Shown here: positions 12,938 to 13,252 of the stretch, in pieces
Layout: each line of letters starts with the position of its first letter
Numbering within the stretch: position 1 is the first letter of the stretch
DNA from: VFMC01 sp031400715
Lineage (GTDB): Bacteria > Actinomycetota > Acidimicrobiia > Acidimicrobiales > Ilumatobacteraceae
DNA: 13,252 nt
Assembly (NCBI GenBank): GCA_031400715.1
Contig: JANNQK010000062.1
Coordinates: 1 to 13,252, forward strand
Direction of reading: 5' to 3'
Notes under the pieces: model-generated
What the model was told of the DNA's origin: nothing
The model's input: only the letters and a program-made list of their open reading frames with translations
The model's database searches: none
Translations under genes and position numbers: made by a program

Positions 12938-13252
12938 TCAGTCGAAGACGCGAGGGTTGTTGGTCGCCGAGGCGATCACCAGCGCGAAGCGGAAGGCTCC
13001 GCTCGACCACACCGAACACGGGTTCTCGCCCTCGATCGGGCAGAAGTGCACGCCGTCGCCGCGCACGACCGTCATGCCGTCGTCGGCACAGTCGACGTCG
13101 TACGGGGTGCACGGCAACCGGTCGGTGAACCTGCCATCCGGCAACTCCACGGCTCGACCCGCATCGATGAACGACACGAACGGGTACGCCGCGGCGAACT
13201 GCCGGTAGACCTCGTTGATGCCGTTCACCTCCACATCGGCGTCGAAGGTCGC
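12938..13252 (-). CDS. SGNH/GDSL-type hydrolase, C-terminal part (5' end outside window)
   Basis: 105 codons are visible; the frame is open to the right edge, so the start is outside. VRGDGVHFCPIEGE contains the D-x-x-H pair (Asp and His of DGVH) typical of the last block of SGNH hydrolases, esterases or acyltransferases that hold their catalytic Asp and His together. Upstream, NEVYRQFAAAYPFVSFIDAG is like the helix-strand part before it. Cys residues (CTPYDVDC and later FCP, NPC) could form disulfides, which would fit an exported or extracytoplasmic domain. The nucleophile Ser block lies beyond the window, so the assignment rests on one motif. It might be a stand-alone lipase-like enzyme or the soluble domain fused to an acyltransferase-3 membrane protein. 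Confidence 0.6.
   Translation of the reverse strand, partial: ATFDADVEVNGINEVYRQFAAAYPFVSFIDAGRAVELPDGRFTDRLPCTPYDVDCADDGMTVVRGDGVHFCPIEGENPCSVWSSGAFRFALVIASATNNPRVFD

Overview
The window is GC-rich DNA with many GTG starts, tightly packed and overlapping genes, and several genes that appear to be transcribed without a leader. Together with a class II DAHP synthase, a PIG-L/MshB-type deacetylase and a CYP125-like P450, this suggests a free-living actinobacterium. An Acidimicrobiia/Ilumatobacter-type organism is my best guess, but it rests on protein flavour only. I see no tRNA, rRNA, CRISPR array, insertion sequence or phage gene.

Left part (1-1547): the 5' two-thirds of nadD (NAD biosynthesis) reads leftward off the edge. 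It is divergent from a 275-residue sigma-70 family gene across a 301-base gap. This sigma factor has a normal core-binding region, but region 3 is shortened and the residues that normally touch the extended -10 and -35 elements are changed.

Middle part (1647-9009): six rightward genes are packed as a probable operon. They are a glycosyltransferase 2/SAM-methyltransferase fusion, a polytopic GT-C-like membrane protein (26-base overlap), class II DAHP synthase (10-base gap), a serine hydrolase of the class C beta-lactamase/esterase family (43-base gap), an unrecognised 159-residue protein (TGATG overlap) and an MFS transporter (13-base overlap). The first two fit a cell-envelope glycoconjugate pathway, with the fusion making or modifying a lipid-linked sugar and the membrane protein using it outside; this is inference. 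The DAHP synthase commits carbon to aromatic amino acids and may also have its own promoter. A 12-bp inverted repeat flanks the first start codon of this block.

Right part (9064-13252): a leftward thiolase converges on the MFS gene and has a 20-bp palindromic operator candidate upstream. Then come a leftward PIG-L deacetylase and a leftward 95-residue unknown gene, which is divergent from a rightward CYP125-like P450 across only 91 bases. The 3' end of an SGNH-hydrolase gene follows on the minus strand. Thiolase plus P450 suggests lipid or sterol oxidation.

The most interesting signals are the unusual sigma factor, the inverted repeats at the starts of the glycosyltransferase and P450 genes, the repeated exact leaderless-promoter geometry (TANNNT ending at -7) before three genes, and a 10-bp-period repeat tract that places stop codons in all three frames at the end of the 95-residue gene.
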